A stretch of DNA of 64,000 nt from Nocardioides luti (GCF_014212315.1 NZ_JACKXE010000002.1:124001-188000), one strand, 5' to 3'; counted from the stretch's first letter, positions 15,108 to 23,657 are shown. Translations and numbers: made by a program. The notes: generated from the sequence alone by a model not told the origin.

Positions 15108-15407
15108 TCACGACCTCGCGCGCAACGCCGCCCACGACCGGCTGGACAGCTCCGGCAGCGCGGCCCAGTCGCCGCGGATGAGCGCGTCACGCTTGCGTCG
15201 GTTCCAGCCCTGCACGCGCTTCTCGAAGGCGAACGCCTCTTCGATGCGGGCGAAGTCGGCCGCCCAGACCAGTCGCACCGGTCGGCGGTGGCGTGTGTAC
15301 GCCGCCCCCGCTCCCAGGTTGTGCTGGCTGATGCGGCCCTCGAGGTCGATCGTGCTGCCGACGTAGTACGAGCCGTCGGCGCACTCGACGATGTAGGTCC
15401 ACGCCAT
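15108..15407 (-). CDS. GIY-YIG nuclease family protein
   Basis: A 99-residue single-domain GIY-YIG protein of the YhbQ/UPF0213 type (COG2827). The GIY strand is YIV (5-7), the YIG strand YVG (15-17), the catalytic Arg is Arg25 in EGRISQH and the metal-binding Glu is Glu62 in FEKRVQGW. The fold cleaves DNA; cellular substrates of this small subgroup are poorly known. ATG at 15407. The gene is flanked on both sides by arrays of one palindromic repeat family (14406-15100 and 15484-15687), with only 8 bases between its stop and the left array. That arrangement recalls REP elements with their RAYT transposases and suggests, without proving, that the nuclease acts on these palindromes. Confidence 0.88.
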   Translation of the reverse strand: MAWTYIVECADGSYYVGSTIDLEGRISQHNLGAGAAYTRHRRPVRLVWAADFARIEEAFAFEKRVQGWNRRKRDALIRGDWAALPELSSRSWAALRARS

Positions 15408-15483
15408 GCCCCCACCTCAGGTCAGGTGGGGGCACGGCGTCCAGGGGTCGTCCGGCTGCCTGTGGACGACCGCCTGCGGTCGA

Positions 15484-15687
15484 GGTGGTTTCGAGACGGT
15501 TGCCGGAGCAACCTCCTCAACCACCGGTCGCCTTCGTGGTGGTTTCGAGACGGTTGCCAGGGCAACCTCCTCAACCACCGGTTGCCTTCGTGGTGGTTTC
15601 GAGACGGTTGCCAGGGCAACCTCCTCAACCACCGGGTGCCTTCGTGGTGGTTTCGAGACGGTTGCCGGGGCAACCTCCTCAACCACC
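15484..15687. repeat. Right REP-like array: four 54-base units
   Basis: Four copies begin at 15484, 15538, 15592 and 15646 with an exact period of 54. Each has a 41-base palindrome starting GGTGGTTTCGAGACGGTTGC and ending CCTCAACCACC, plus a 13-base spacer resembling GGTCGCCTTCGT. It is the same element as A of the left array, in reverse orientation, with altered loop. It fills the space between the GIY-YIG start and the symporter stop. Confidence 0.93.
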
Positions 15688-15697
15688 GTGCCGGGCC

Positions 15698-17041
15698 TCA
15701 AACCGTGGCGGGGACCCGCTCCGGCTCGACGGGCTCGTGGTCGTCGACCATGGTGAGCTCGTCGAAGGGGTCGTTGCCGCCGAGCACGCGGTCGAGCTGG
15801 GGGCGGTCGAGGCCGCCGGTCCAGTGCGCGATCAGGAGGGTGGCGATGGAGTTGCCGGCGAAGTTCGTCAGCGCGCGGGCCTCGGACATGAAGCGGTCGA
15901 TGCCGACGATGAGGCCGACGCCGTCGAGGAGCTCCGGGCGGTGCGAGCTGAGGCCACCGGCCAGGGTGGCCATGCCGGCGCCGGTGACGCCGGCGGCGCC
16001 CTTGGAGGCGATCATCATGAACAGCAGCAGCGAGATCTGCTCACCGATGCTCAGCGGGTCACCGAGGGCCGAGGCGATGAAGAGCGAGGCCATCGTCAGG
16101 TAGATCGCGGTGCCGTCGAGGTTGAACGAGTAGCCGGTCGGCACGACGATGCCGACGGTCGGCTTGTCGACGCCCGCGTGCTCCATCTTGGCGATCAGCC
16201 GGGGCAGGGCGGACTCGGAGGACGAGGTCGAGAGGATCAGCAGGAACTCGCGGCCGAGGTACTTGAAGAGGCTGAAGACGTTGACGCCCGTGACGACCTT
16301 GAGCAGCGTGCCCAGCACGAGGAAGACGAACAACGCGCAGGTGATGTAGAAGCCGATCATCAGCACCGCGAGGCTCTTGAGCGCGTCGACACCGGTCTCG
16401 CCGACGACGGCGGCCATCGCGCCGAAGGCACCCACCGGGGCCGCCCACATGATCATCGAGAGCACCCGGAAGACCACGCGCTGGACGTGACCGATGCCGC
16501 GCAGGATCGGCTGGCCCGAGCGGCCCATGGCCAGCACGGCGAAGCCGACGAGCAGGGCGACGAGGAGCGTCTCGAGGACCTCGCCGGAGGTCAGCGCGGA
16601 GAACAGCGAGGTCGGAATCAGGCCCAGCAGGAAGTCGGTCGTGGTGCCGGCGCCCTCGGCCTGCGCGGCGCCCGCCGCGGCGGTCTCCTCGGTCAGGTTG
16701 AGGCCCGATCCGGGGTGCAGGACGTTGCCGACGACCAGTCCGATGGCCAGGGCCACGGTCGACATCGTGAGGAAGTAGCCGAGCGCGAGCCCGCCGACCT
16801 TGCCGACCCGGGCGGCGCTGGCCACGGAGCCGACGCCGATCACGATCGTGCAGAAGATGACCGGCTGGATCATCATCTTGATGAGCGCCACGAAGGCGGT
16901 GCCGATCGGCTTGAGCTGGACGGCGAAGTCGGGAGCGACCAGCCCGACCAGGATGCCGAGCGCCACCGCGACGATGACGGCGATGTAGAGGTAGTGGGTG
17001 CGGTTGCGCGGCGGCGCAGGCGCGGGGGTGCTGACACTCAT
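15698..17041 (-). CDS. dctA: Dicarboxylate:cation symporter (DAACS family)
   Basis: A 447-residue transporter with about eight transmembrane segments. Family signatures are the Ser-rich STSSSESALPRL (hairpin HP1), GYSFNLDGTAIYLTM and the late DRFMSEARALTNFAGNS segment. DctA-type members import C4-dicarboxylates (succinate, fumarate, malate) with Na+ or H+; GltP-type members import glutamate or aspartate. ATG at 17041 with AGGAGG 8 bases upstream. The divergent CitA/DcuS-type two-component system beginning at 17164 supports dicarboxylate as substrate and control by it. A palindrome at 17100-17113 lies between them. Confidence 0.88.
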   Translation of the reverse strand: MSVSTPAPAPPRNRTHYLYIAVIVAVALGILVGLVAPDFAVQLKPIGTAFVALIKMMIQPVIFCTIVIGVGSVASAARVGKVGGLALGYFLTMSTVALAIGLVVGNVLHPGSGLNLTEETAAAGAAQAEGAGTTTDFLLGLIPTSLFSALTSGEVLETLLVALLVGFAVLAMGRSGQPILRGIGHVQRVVFRVLSMIMWAAPVGAFGAMAAVVGETGVDALKSLAVLMIGFYITCALFVFLVLGTLLKVVTGVNVFSLFKYLGREFLLILSTSSSESALPRLIAKMEHAGVDKPTVGIVVPTGYSFNLDGTAIYLTMASLFIASALGDPLSIGEQISLLLFMMIASKGAAGVTGAGMATLAGGLSSHRPELLDGVGLIVGIDRFMSEARALTNFAGNSIATLLIAHWTGGLDRPQLDRVLGGNDPFDELTMVDDHEPVEPERVPATV

Positions 17042-17099
17042 CGGATTCCTCCTGGTTCGGACCGGGCGCTCCCCGGCTCCCGCCATGGTGGTGGCCCGT

Positions 17100-17113
17100 G
17101 TGACCGGGGTCAC
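17100..17113. promoter_or_regulatory. Palindrome between dctA and the sensor kinase gene
   Basis: GTGACC-GG-GGTCAC is a perfect 6+6 inverted repeat in the 122-base divergent region. It may be the operator of the response regulator encoded at 18777-19457. Inferred from symmetry and position. Confidence 0.45.
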
Positions 17114-17163
17114 CCTTGTGTTCGTTGAGTTCGCACCCGCCCGCGGTGCGGCACAATCGCGCC

Positions 17164-18780
17164 ATGCGCTGGCGACGAGGCACCCGGGAGCCGTCGGTCG
17201 CACGGCAGGTGCTGCTGCTCCAGGTGCTGGTCGTCGTCGTGCTCGTGATCGTCTCGCTCGCGCTGGCGGCGTACGACGCCCGGCGCGACGCCCGCTCGAC
17301 CGCGACGGTCCGCTCGGTGGCCGTGGCGCAGACGCTGGCGGACGACCCCACCCTCGTCGGCGCGCTCGACGACCCGGTGCCCAGCGACACCATCCAGCCG
17401 CTCGCCGAGCGGGTCCGCGGCGACGCCGAGGTCGACTTCATCACCGTGATGAACCTCGATCTGATCCGCTACAGCCACCCCGACCCGTCCCTGATCGGTC
17501 AGCACTTCATCGGCGACGTCGGGGACGCCCCGCAGGGCCGCACCTTCACCCAGGAGTACGCCGGCAAGCTCGGCCCCAGCATGCGCGCGGTCGTGCCGGT
17601 GCTCGACGACGGCGGCAAGGTCGTCGCGCTGGTCTCGGTCGGCATCACCATCGAGCGGATCGACCGCGGCCTGCGCGGCGACGTGCTCCTGGTCGCGCTG
17701 GCCGCGCTGCTCGTGCTGGTCGTCGGGCTGGCCGGGACCTGGCTGGTCGGGCGCCGCCTGCGCCGGCAAACCCACGGGCTCGGGGAGCGCGAGATCACCC
17801 GGATGTACGAGTACTACAGCGCCGTCCTGCACGCCGTGCGCGAGGGCCTGCTGCTCATCGACGACGCGGGGCGCGTCCAGCTGGTCAACGACGAGGCGGT
17901 CCGGCTGCTGCACCTGCCCGACGACGTGGTGGGGCGCTCGATCCACGACCTGGGCCTCCCGCCCGGGCTCGTCGCGGCGGCGCTCGGACGGACGCGCGAG
18001 AGCGACGACCTGTACGTCCTCGACGAGCTGGTCCTCGTCGTCAGCTCCTCCCCCGCCTCGTGGGACGGGCGCGAGGTGGGAGCCGTCGTGACGCTGCGCG
18101 ACCACACCGAGCTGCGCTCGGTCACCGGCGAGCTCGACGTCGTACGCGGGCTCACCGACTCGCTCCGCTCGCAGAACCACGAGGCGGCGAACCGGCTGCA
18201 CACCGTGGTCTCCCTCATCGAGATGGGCCGGGCCGAGGAGGCCGTCGACTTCGCCACCGAGGAGCTCCAGATCGCCCAGCTGCTGACCGACCAGGTGGTG
18301 GGCGCCGTCGGCGACCCCGTGGTGGCCGCCCTCCTCCTCGGCAAGACCTCCGAGGCCGCCGAGCGGGGCACCCGGCTCACGATCACCGGCGCCGTCCCCA
18401 GCGGCGGGGCCGGCGTCGCCTCGCGCGACCTCGTCACCGTGCTCGGCAACCTCGTCGACAACGCGCTCGACGCCGTGCACGGCCAGGACCTGCGCCGGGT
18501 GGACGTCGCCCTGGCGGCGGACGGCGACGCGCTGCGCGTCGTCGTGGGCGACAGCGGCCCCGGCCTGAGCGAGGAGCAGGCGGCCCGGGCGCTCGAGCGC
18601 GGCTGGACCACGAAGGCCTCCGCCCGCGACGTCGGCGGGCGCGGGGTCGGCCTGGCCCTGGTCGGCCAGGTGGCGCGGCGCTACGGCGGCGAGGTGCGGA
18701 TCGGGCGCTCCCCGCTGGGCGGTGCCGAGTTCACGGTCACCTTCCACCCGGCCCCCGTCCCCACTGGCGGTGCCGGATGA
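17164..18780 (+). CDS. CitA/DcuS-type sensor histidine kinase
   Basis: A 538-residue membrane kinase. TM1 spans about 14-36; an extracytoplasmic sCache/PDC domain (37-172) with DFITVMNLD and RYSHPDPSLIGQ follows; TM2 is about 173-196. Then come a PAS domain (about 215-315), a SpoOB-type dimerisation helix with His339 in SQNHEAANRLH, and a HATPase domain with GNLVDNALDAV and GGRGVGLALV. The PDC motifs match CitA/DcuS/DctS kinases, which sense citrate or C4-dicarboxylates outside the cell. ATG at 17164. The stop overlaps the regulator's start (ATGA). With the divergent symporter it forms a complete dicarboxylate sensing-uptake module. Confidence 0.9.
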   Translation: MRWRRGTREPSVARQVLLLQVLVVVVLVIVSLALAAYDARRDARSTATVRSVAVAQTLADDPTLVGALDDPVPSDTIQPLAERVRGDAEVDFITVMNLDLIRYSHPDPSLIGQHFIGDVGDAPQGRTFTQEYAGKLGPSMRAVVPVLDDGGKVVALVSVGITIERIDRGLRGDVLLVALAALLVLVVGLAGTWLVGRRLRRQTHGLGEREITRMYEYYSAVLHAVREGLLLIDDAGRVQLVNDEAVRLLHLPDDVVGRSIHDLGLPPGLVAAALGRTRESDDLYVLDELVLVVSSSPASWDGREVGAVVTLRDHTELRSVTGELDVVRGLTDSLRSQNHEAANRLHTVVSLIEMGRAEEAVDFATEELQIAQLLTDQVVGAVGDPVVAALLLGKTSEAAERGTRLTITGAVPSGGAGVASRDLVTVLGNLVDNALDAVHGQDLRRVDVALAADGDALRVVVGDSGPGLSEEQAARALERGWTTKASARDVGGRGVGLALVGQVARRYGGEVRIGRSPLGGAEFTVTFHPAPVPTGGAG

Positions 18781-19457
18781 CGGTCCGCGTCCTCGTCGTC
18801 GAGGACGAGGCCCTGGCGGCCGAGGCGCACGCGGCATACACCGCCCGCGTCCCCGGCTTCGAGGTCGTCGGCGTGGTCCGCTCCGCCGGCGACGCGGCCC
18901 GCTTCCTCACCGCAGACCGGCACGTCGACCTGGTGCTGCTCGACATGCACCTGCCCGACGGCCACGGCCTCGGGCTGCTGCAGAAGCTGCGGGCCGCCGG
19001 CCACCTCTGCGACGTGATCGCCGTGACCTCCGCCCGCGACGCCGACGTGGTGCGGCACGCGGTCGCGCAGGGCGTCGTGCTCTACCTCCTCAAGCCGTTC
19101 ACCTTCGCCACCTTCCGCGGCAAGCTCGAGCAGTACGCCGCCTACCGCGCGCGCCTCGCCGCCGCACCGCACGAGGTTGCCCAGGACGAGGTGGACCAGC
19201 TGTTCGGCTCGCTGCGCCAGGGCGGCGGCAGCGCCGAGCTGCCCAAGGGGATGAGCACCGAGACGCTGCGCGAGGTCACCGCCGCGCTCCGCGACGCGGC
19301 CACGGCCCTCTCGGCGACCGAGGCGGCCGAGGTCGTCGGCACCTCCCGCGTCACCGCCCGCCGCTACCTCGAGCACCTCGCGGACTCCGGGCAGGCCGAG
19401 CGGCGCCCGCGGTACGGCGGCAGCGGCCGTCCCGAGGTGGAGTACCGCTGGCGCTGA
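18777..19457 (+). CDS. CitB/DcuR-type response regulator
   Basis: A 226-residue regulator. The receiver has the acidic residues Glu9-Asp10 (VVEDE), phospho-acceptor Asp56 (VLLDMHLPDGHG) and the Lys in YLLKPF. A linker follows, then a C-terminal HTH (about 170-215) with SATEAAEVVGTSRVTARRYLEHL, the CitB/DcuR type. It overlaps the kinase stop by ATGA, so translation is coupled. Its likely target is the symporter gene; a palindrome at 17100-17113 is a candidate site. Family clear; regulon inferred from position. Confidence 0.9.
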   Translation: MTVRVLVVEDEALAAEAHAAYTARVPGFEVVGVVRSAGDAARFLTADRHVDLVLLDMHLPDGHGLGLLQKLRAAGHLCDVIAVTSARDADVVRHAVAQGVVLYLLKPFTFATFRGKLEQYAAYRARLAAAPHEVAQDEVDQLFGSLRQGGGSAELPKGMSTETLREVTAALRDAATALSATEAAEVVGTSRVTARRYLEHLADSGQAERRPRYGGSGRPEVEYRWR

Positions 19458-19497
19458 CCTGTGGACGCCGTCCACCGCGCGTCCTAGGGTGCCGGGC

Positions 19498-19872
19498 ATG
19501 AGCGCATCCACCGACCTCGACGTCGAGCAGGTCCGTCAGTCCCTCTCCATCGGCTCGATCGGGTTCGGGGCCGTCGCCGTCGCGACCCCCGGCCTGTTCA
19601 CCACGTTCTACGGCCTCAAGGGCGACGGGAACCTCCGCGCCATGGTGCAGCTGTGGGGCACCCGCAACCTGGTGCTGGGCGCCATCGGTCTGATGACCGA
19701 GGACCCCGCCCAGCGCAAGACGCTGGCCACGCTGTCCGCCGCGCTCAACGTCGCCGACACCGTGATCGTGGCGCGCGGCGGCAGCGACGTGGCCCTGCGG
19801 GCCCGCGTGGGCGGCGCGCTCACCACGGCCGCCTTCGCGGCGGCCGCGGCGTACGTCGCCACCAACCTCTGA
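19498..19872 (+). CDS. Small DUF4267-like membrane protein
   Basis: A 124-residue protein with three or four short hydrophobic segments (about 17-38, 55-70, 75-95, 103-122), containing RNLVLGAIGLM and a terminal AAAAYVATNL. It resembles the DUF4267 group of small membrane proteins, whose role is unknown; the assignment is from memory of the pattern. ATG at 19498 has AGGG 8 bases upstream; GTG at 19489 would add three residues. It ends 4 bases from the convergent glyA stop. No functional link to either neighbour is evident. Confidence 0.6.
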   Translation: MSASTDLDVEQVRQSLSIGSIGFGAVAVATPGLFTTFYGLKGDGNLRAMVQLWGTRNLVLGAIGLMTEDPAQRKTLATLSAALNVADTVIVARGGSDVALRARVGGALTTAAFAAAAAYVATNL

Positions 19873-19876
19873 GAGG

Positions 19877-21319
19877 TCAGCTCAGCTCGAGACCGGGGTA
19901 GAGCGGGTGCTTGTCGAGCATCTCGGCCGAGGCGTCCTTGACCTTGTCCGCGACCCCGTCGGCGAGCGTGTACGACGCCTTCGACGGGCCGCCGGCCTTG
20001 GTGGTGCCGGGCTGGGTGTTCGACAGCACCTGCACGATCAGCTCGGCGACGTTGTCGAACTCGTCGTGCCCGAAGCCGCGGGTCGTGAGCGCGGGCGTGC
20101 CGAGGCGGACGCCGGAGGTGTACCACGCGCCGTTGGCGTCGTTCGGCACCGAGTTGCGGTTCGTGACGATGCCGGCGTCGAGCAGCGCCGACTCGGCCTG
20201 ACGACCGGTCAGGCCGAACGACGACACGTCGAGCAGCACCAGGTGGTTGTCGGTGCCTCCGGTCACGAGGTTCGCGCCGCGGGTCAGGAAGCCGTCGGCG
20301 AGCGACTTGGCGTTGTCCGCGATCGCCTGCGCGTAGGTCTGGAAGCCGGACTGGCGGGCCTCGGCGAACGCCACGGCCTTCGCGGCCATCACGTGGGACA
20401 GTGGGCCGCCGAGCACCATCGGGCAGCCGCGGTCGACCGACGGGGCGTACTCCTCCTGGGCCAGCACCAGGCCGCCGCGCGGGCCGCGCAGCGACTTGTG
20501 GGTGGTCGAGGTCGTGAGGTGGGCGTACGGGACGGGGTTCTCCTCGCCGGTGAACACCTTGCCCGCGACCAGACCGGCGAAGTGCGCCATGTCGACCATC
20601 AGGGTGGCACCGACCTCGTCGGCGATCTCGCGCATCTTGGCGAAGTTCACCCGGCGGGGGTAGGCCGAGTAGCCGGCGACCAGCACCAGCGGCTTGAACT
20701 CCTTGGCCTTGGCGCGCACCACGTCGTAGTCCAGCAGCCCGGTCTCGGGGTCGGTGCCGTACTGCTGCTGGTGGAACATCTTGCCGCTGATGTTGGGGCG
20801 GAAGCCGTGGGTCAGGTGGCCGCCGGAGTCCAGGGACATGCCCAGCAGCCGCTGGTTGCCGAACTCGTGGCGCAGCGACTCCCAGTCCTCCTCGGTCAGC
20901 TCGTTGACGTTCTTGGCGCTCAGGCGCTCGAGCGCGGGTGTCTCGATGCGGTGCGCGAGGATCGACCAGAAGGCCACCAGGTTGGCGTCGATGCCGGAGT
21001 GCGGCTGGACGTAGGCGTACGGCGCCCCGAACAGCTCCCGGGCGTGCTCGGCGGCCAGCGACTCGACCGTGTCGACGTTCTGGCAGCCCGCGTAGAAGCG
21101 GTGACCGACCGTGCCCTCGGCGTACTTGTCGCTGAACCAGGTGCCCATCGTGAGCAGCACGGCCGGCGAGGCGTAGTTCTCGCTCGCGATCAGCTTGAGC
21201 GAGCTGCGCTGGTCGGCGAGCTCCTGGCGGGTCGCCTCCGCGATGCGGGGTTCGACCGAGGCGATGACCTCGAGGGCCTGGGAGTACGCCGAGCTGGTGA
21301 GCTGCGAGAGGTCCGTCAT
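19877..21319 (-). CDS. glyA: Serine hydroxymethyltransferase
   Basis: A 480-residue PLP enzyme that interconverts serine and glycine while charging tetrahydrofolate with a one-carbon unit. The Schiff-base Lys275 is in STTHKSLRGPRGG; SENYAS (about 46-51) and VDMAHFAGLVAG are also conserved. It is longer than the 420-residue E. coli type because of an insertion at about 123-180 (ELTEEDWESLRHEFGNQ). Such longer forms are known in some actinobacteria and spirochaetes. ATG at 21319. Upstream is a 428-base divergent region shared with the sulfite reductase operon. I see no glycine riboswitch. Confidence 0.95.
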   Translation of the reverse strand: MTDLSQLTSSAYSQALEVIASVEPRIAEATRQELADQRSSLKLIASENYASPAVLLTMGTWFSDKYAEGTVGHRFYAGCQNVDTVESLAAEHARELFGAPYAYVQPHSGIDANLVAFWSILAHRIETPALERLSAKNVNELTEEDWESLRHEFGNQRLLGMSLDSGGHLTHGFRPNISGKMFHQQQYGTDPETGLLDYDVVRAKAKEFKPLVLVAGYSAYPRRVNFAKMREIADEVGATLMVDMAHFAGLVAGKVFTGEENPVPYAHLTTSTTHKSLRGPRGGLVLAQEEYAPSVDRGCPMVLGGPLSHVMAAKAVAFAEARQSGFQTYAQAIADNAKSLADGFLTRGANLVTGGTDNHLVLLDVSSFGLTGRQAESALLDAGIVTNRNSVPNDANGAWYTSGVRLGTPALTTRGFGHDEFDNVAELIVQVLSNTQPGTTKAGGPSKASYTLADGVADKVKDASAEMLDKHPLYPGLELS

Positions 21320-21747
21320 GCGCCCCAGACTAGTGAGCCCCGGCGACCGGGTCGAAGCGGCTCCACCGCAGTTGGACGTGGGGGTCGGGTGTGACGTGGG
21401 CCGCACCCGGCGCCGCCCGCCGCGTCGCCTCACGCCTGGTGTCTCGCATCATGGACACTGATCTCACTGCATGAGATTTCGCCTTGTGGATCAGGTGTCC
21501 GGAGCGTGAGACTCCTTCCCATGATCACTGCTGTGAGCGCCTTCCTCGTGGTTCGACGCCACGTGGACCTCGGTCGCACCCGCAGCATGATGTGTTGGCC
21601 TTCCTGACCGGCGTCCCTCCCCTGCGAGCATGACGCCACCGCCGCCCGAACCTCACTTCCGGGCGCACGGTCCGGAGGGCCAACCCGACGACGAGGTCGG
21701 GCCCCTGACGAGTCGCGCGTCTCCCAACCGCCAAGGATCCGAACGTC
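21320..21747. other. Divergent glyA/sulfite reductase regulatory region
   Basis: A 428-base region without a full-length gene. It holds a short upstream open reading frame (21521-21607) resembling actinobacterial sulfur leader peptides. The part near 21440-21520 is A+T-richer than the surroundings and probably includes the operon promoter, but I cannot fix a -10/-35 pair. Confidence 0.5.
21521..21607 (+). CDS. Putative leader peptide of the sulfur-assimilation operon
   Basis: A 28-codon open reading frame starts at ATG 21521 and ends TGA 21605-21607, 140 bases before the sulfite reductase start. Its core RRHVDLGRTRSMMC matches the pattern RRHVDL-x-R-x2-S-x2-C that I know from short actinobacterial leader peptides upstream of sulfur-assimilation genes, which sense cysteine supply by ribosome stalling or termination. 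The Cys codon comes three codons before the stop. Too short for ordinary gene finders. Ribosome binding is weak, and a leaderless mRNA is possible. Identification rests on the motif and on the position. Confidence 0.7.
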   Translation: MITAVSAFLVVRRHVDLGRTRSMMCWPS

Positions 21748-23463
21748 ATGTCCGACCAGGCAGCTCCCTCCCCCGCCCCCGCCAAGCGCCCGCGCCCCAA
21801 GCGCGGTGAGGGCCAGTGGGCCCTCGGCTACCGCGAGCCGCTGAACAAGAACGAGCAGTCCAAGAAGGACGACAACCCGCTGAACGTGCGGGCCCGCATC
21901 CTCAACGTCTACTCGAAGCGCGGCTTCGCCTCGATCGACCCGGCCGACCTGCGCGGCCGCTTCCGCTGGATGGGCCTCTACACCCAGCGCGCCCCGGGCT
22001 TCGACGGCGGCAAGACCGCGATGCTCGAGGAGGAGGAGCTCGACGACGAGTTCTTCATGCTCCGCGTCCGCTCCGACGGCCAGCTGCTGACCGCGGCCGC
22101 CGTGCGCGCCCTCGGCACCATCGGCGTCGACTTCGCCCGGGACACCGCGGACGTGACCGACCGCGAGAACATCCAGTACCACTGGATCCGCATCGAGGAC
22201 GTCCCCGCGATCTGGGAGCGCCTCGACGAGGCCGGCCTGAGCTCGCTCGAGGCCTGCGGCGACTCGCCGCGGCCGTTCCTCGGCTCGCCGGTCGCCGGTG
22301 TCGCCCGGGACGAGATCATCGACGGCACGCCCGCGCTGGAGGAGATCGGCCGCCGCTACCTCGGCGACCCGGAGTACTCCAACCTCCCGCGCAAGTTCAA
22401 GACCGCAATCACCGGCCACCCCTCGCACGACGTCTCCCCCGAGACCAACGACGTCTCGTTCGTCGGCACGGTCCACCCCGAGCACGGCCCCGGCTTCGAC
22501 CTCTGGGTCGGCGGCGGGCTCTCCACCAACCCGATGCTGGCGCAGAAGCTCGGCGTCTGGATCCCGCTGGACGAGGTCGCCGCGGCCTGGGAGGGCGTCA
22601 TCTCGATCTTCCGGGACTACGGCTACCGCCGCCTGCGCTCGCGGGCCCGGCTGAAGTTCCTGGTCCAGGACTGGGGCGTCGAGAAGTTCCGCGAGGTCCT
22701 CGAGACCGAGTACCTCCAGCGGGAGCTCGTCTCGAACCCGTCTCCGCCTTCGCCCGTCGGGCACCGCGACCACATCGGCGTGCACGAGCAGAAGGACGGC
22801 AAGTTCTACATCGGCATCGCGCCGACGGCCGGCCGCGTCTCCGGCACCCTGCTGGTCCAGCTCGCCGACCTGATCGAGGAGTTCGGCGTGGCGGGCGCCC
22901 GCCTGACGCCGTACCAGAAGATCGTGCTGATCGGGGTCGACGGCGACCGCGTGCAGCCGCTCCTGGATCGCCTCGACGCGATCGGTCTCTCGGGCCGGCC
23001 CTCGCAGTGGCGCCGCAACACGATGGCGTGCACCGGCATCGAGTTCTGCAAGCTCGCGATCGTCGACACCAAGAACCGCGCCCGCGACCTGGTGGCCGAG
23101 CTCGAGCGCCGCTTCCCCGACCTCGACACCCCCATCACGGTCAACGTCAACGGCTGCCCCAACGCCTGCGCCCGCACCCAGGTCGCCGACATCGGCCTCA
23201 AGGGCCAGCTGGTGATGTCCGACGGCGAGCAGGTCGAGGGCTTCCAGGTCCACCTCGGTGGCGCGACCGGCCTGCACGCCAACTTCGGCCGCAAGCTGCG
23301 GGCGCACAAGGTCACCAGCGCCGGGCTCGACGACTACATCACCGCCGTCGTGGAGTCCTTCCTGGCCGAGCGCACCGAGGGCGAGCTGTTCGCCGCCTGG
23401 GTGCTGCGGGCCGACGAGGAGCAGCTGCGCGGCGAGCGGACGCTGGCCGGGGTGCCCTCATGA
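21748..23463 (+). CDS. sir: Ferredoxin-dependent sulfite (nitrite/sulfite) reductase
   Basis: A 571-residue siroheme/[4Fe-4S] enzyme, typical length for the actinobacterial NirA/Sir family. The cluster and siroheme cysteines are Cys428 and Cys434 (MACTGIEFC) and Cys470 and Cys474 (NGCPNAC). The two half-repeats of the fold are both present. It reduces sulfite to sulfide by six electrons from ferredoxin; the cysH neighbour makes sulfite rather than nitrite the likely substrate. ATG at 21748. Its stop overlaps the start of the 65-residue zinc-ribbon gene (ATGA-type). Expression is probably governed by the leader peptide upstream. Confidence 0.92.
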   Translation: MSDQAAPSPAPAKRPRPKRGEGQWALGYREPLNKNEQSKKDDNPLNVRARILNVYSKRGFASIDPADLRGRFRWMGLYTQRAPGFDGGKTAMLEEEELDDEFFMLRVRSDGQLLTAAAVRALGTIGVDFARDTADVTDRENIQYHWIRIEDVPAIWERLDEAGLSSLEACGDSPRPFLGSPVAGVARDEIIDGTPALEEIGRRYLGDPEYSNLPRKFKTAITGHPSHDVSPETNDVSFVGTVHPEHGPGFDLWVGGGLSTNPMLAQKLGVWIPLDEVAAAWEGVISIFRDYGYRRLRSRARLKFLVQDWGVEKFREVLETEYLQRELVSNPSPPSPVGHRDHIGVHEQKDGKFYIGIAPTAGRVSGTLLVQLADLIEEFGVAGARLTPYQKIVLIGVDGDRVQPLLDRLDAIGLSGRPSQWRRNTMACTGIEFCKLAIVDTKNRARDLVAELERRFPDLDTPITVNVNGCPNACARTQVADIGLKGQLVMSDGEQVEGFQVHLGGATGLHANFGRKLRAHKVTSAGLDDYITAVVESFLAERTEGELFAAWVLRADEEQLRGERTLAGVPS

Positions 23464-23657
23464 GCGGCCGCGGCATCCCCTTCCACTGCCCCTACTGCGG
23501 CGACGAGGACCTCCGCCCCCACGAGGTCGTCTCCGAGGACGGCGAGGTCTCCTCCCCGCACGGGACCTGGGAGTGCCGCGCCTGCCTGCGCGCCTTCTCG
23601 TTGAAGATGCTCGGCCTGGTCCGTCCGACCGGCGCCGGGACGGGAGCACCGTCATGA
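23460..23657 (+). CDS. Small zinc-ribbon protein between sir and cysH
   Basis: A 65-residue protein with two CxxC pairs, CPYC (10-13) and CRAC (39-42), that can bind one zinc or iron, and acidic HEVVSEDGEVSS between them. It overlaps sir upstream and cysH downstream by 4 bases each, so the three are translated in a coupled way. Small proteins of this kind occur in the same place in other actinobacterial sulfur operons, to my recollection. A role as a redox partner or assembly factor for the sulfur reductases is plausible but untested. I know no name. Confidence 0.75.
   Translation: MSGRGIPFHCPYCGDEDLRPHEVVSEDGEVSSPHGTWECRACLRAFSLKMLGLVRPTGAGTGAPS

Noticed and set aside
14406..15687. CRISPR array
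   Set aside because: The units are long palindromes with near-identical spacers, and no cas genes occur anywhere in the window.
21320..21747. Glycine or SAM riboswitch upstream of glyA or sir
   Set aside because: No glycine-aptamer or SAM-aptamer core was found on either strand; the leader peptide explains the region better.
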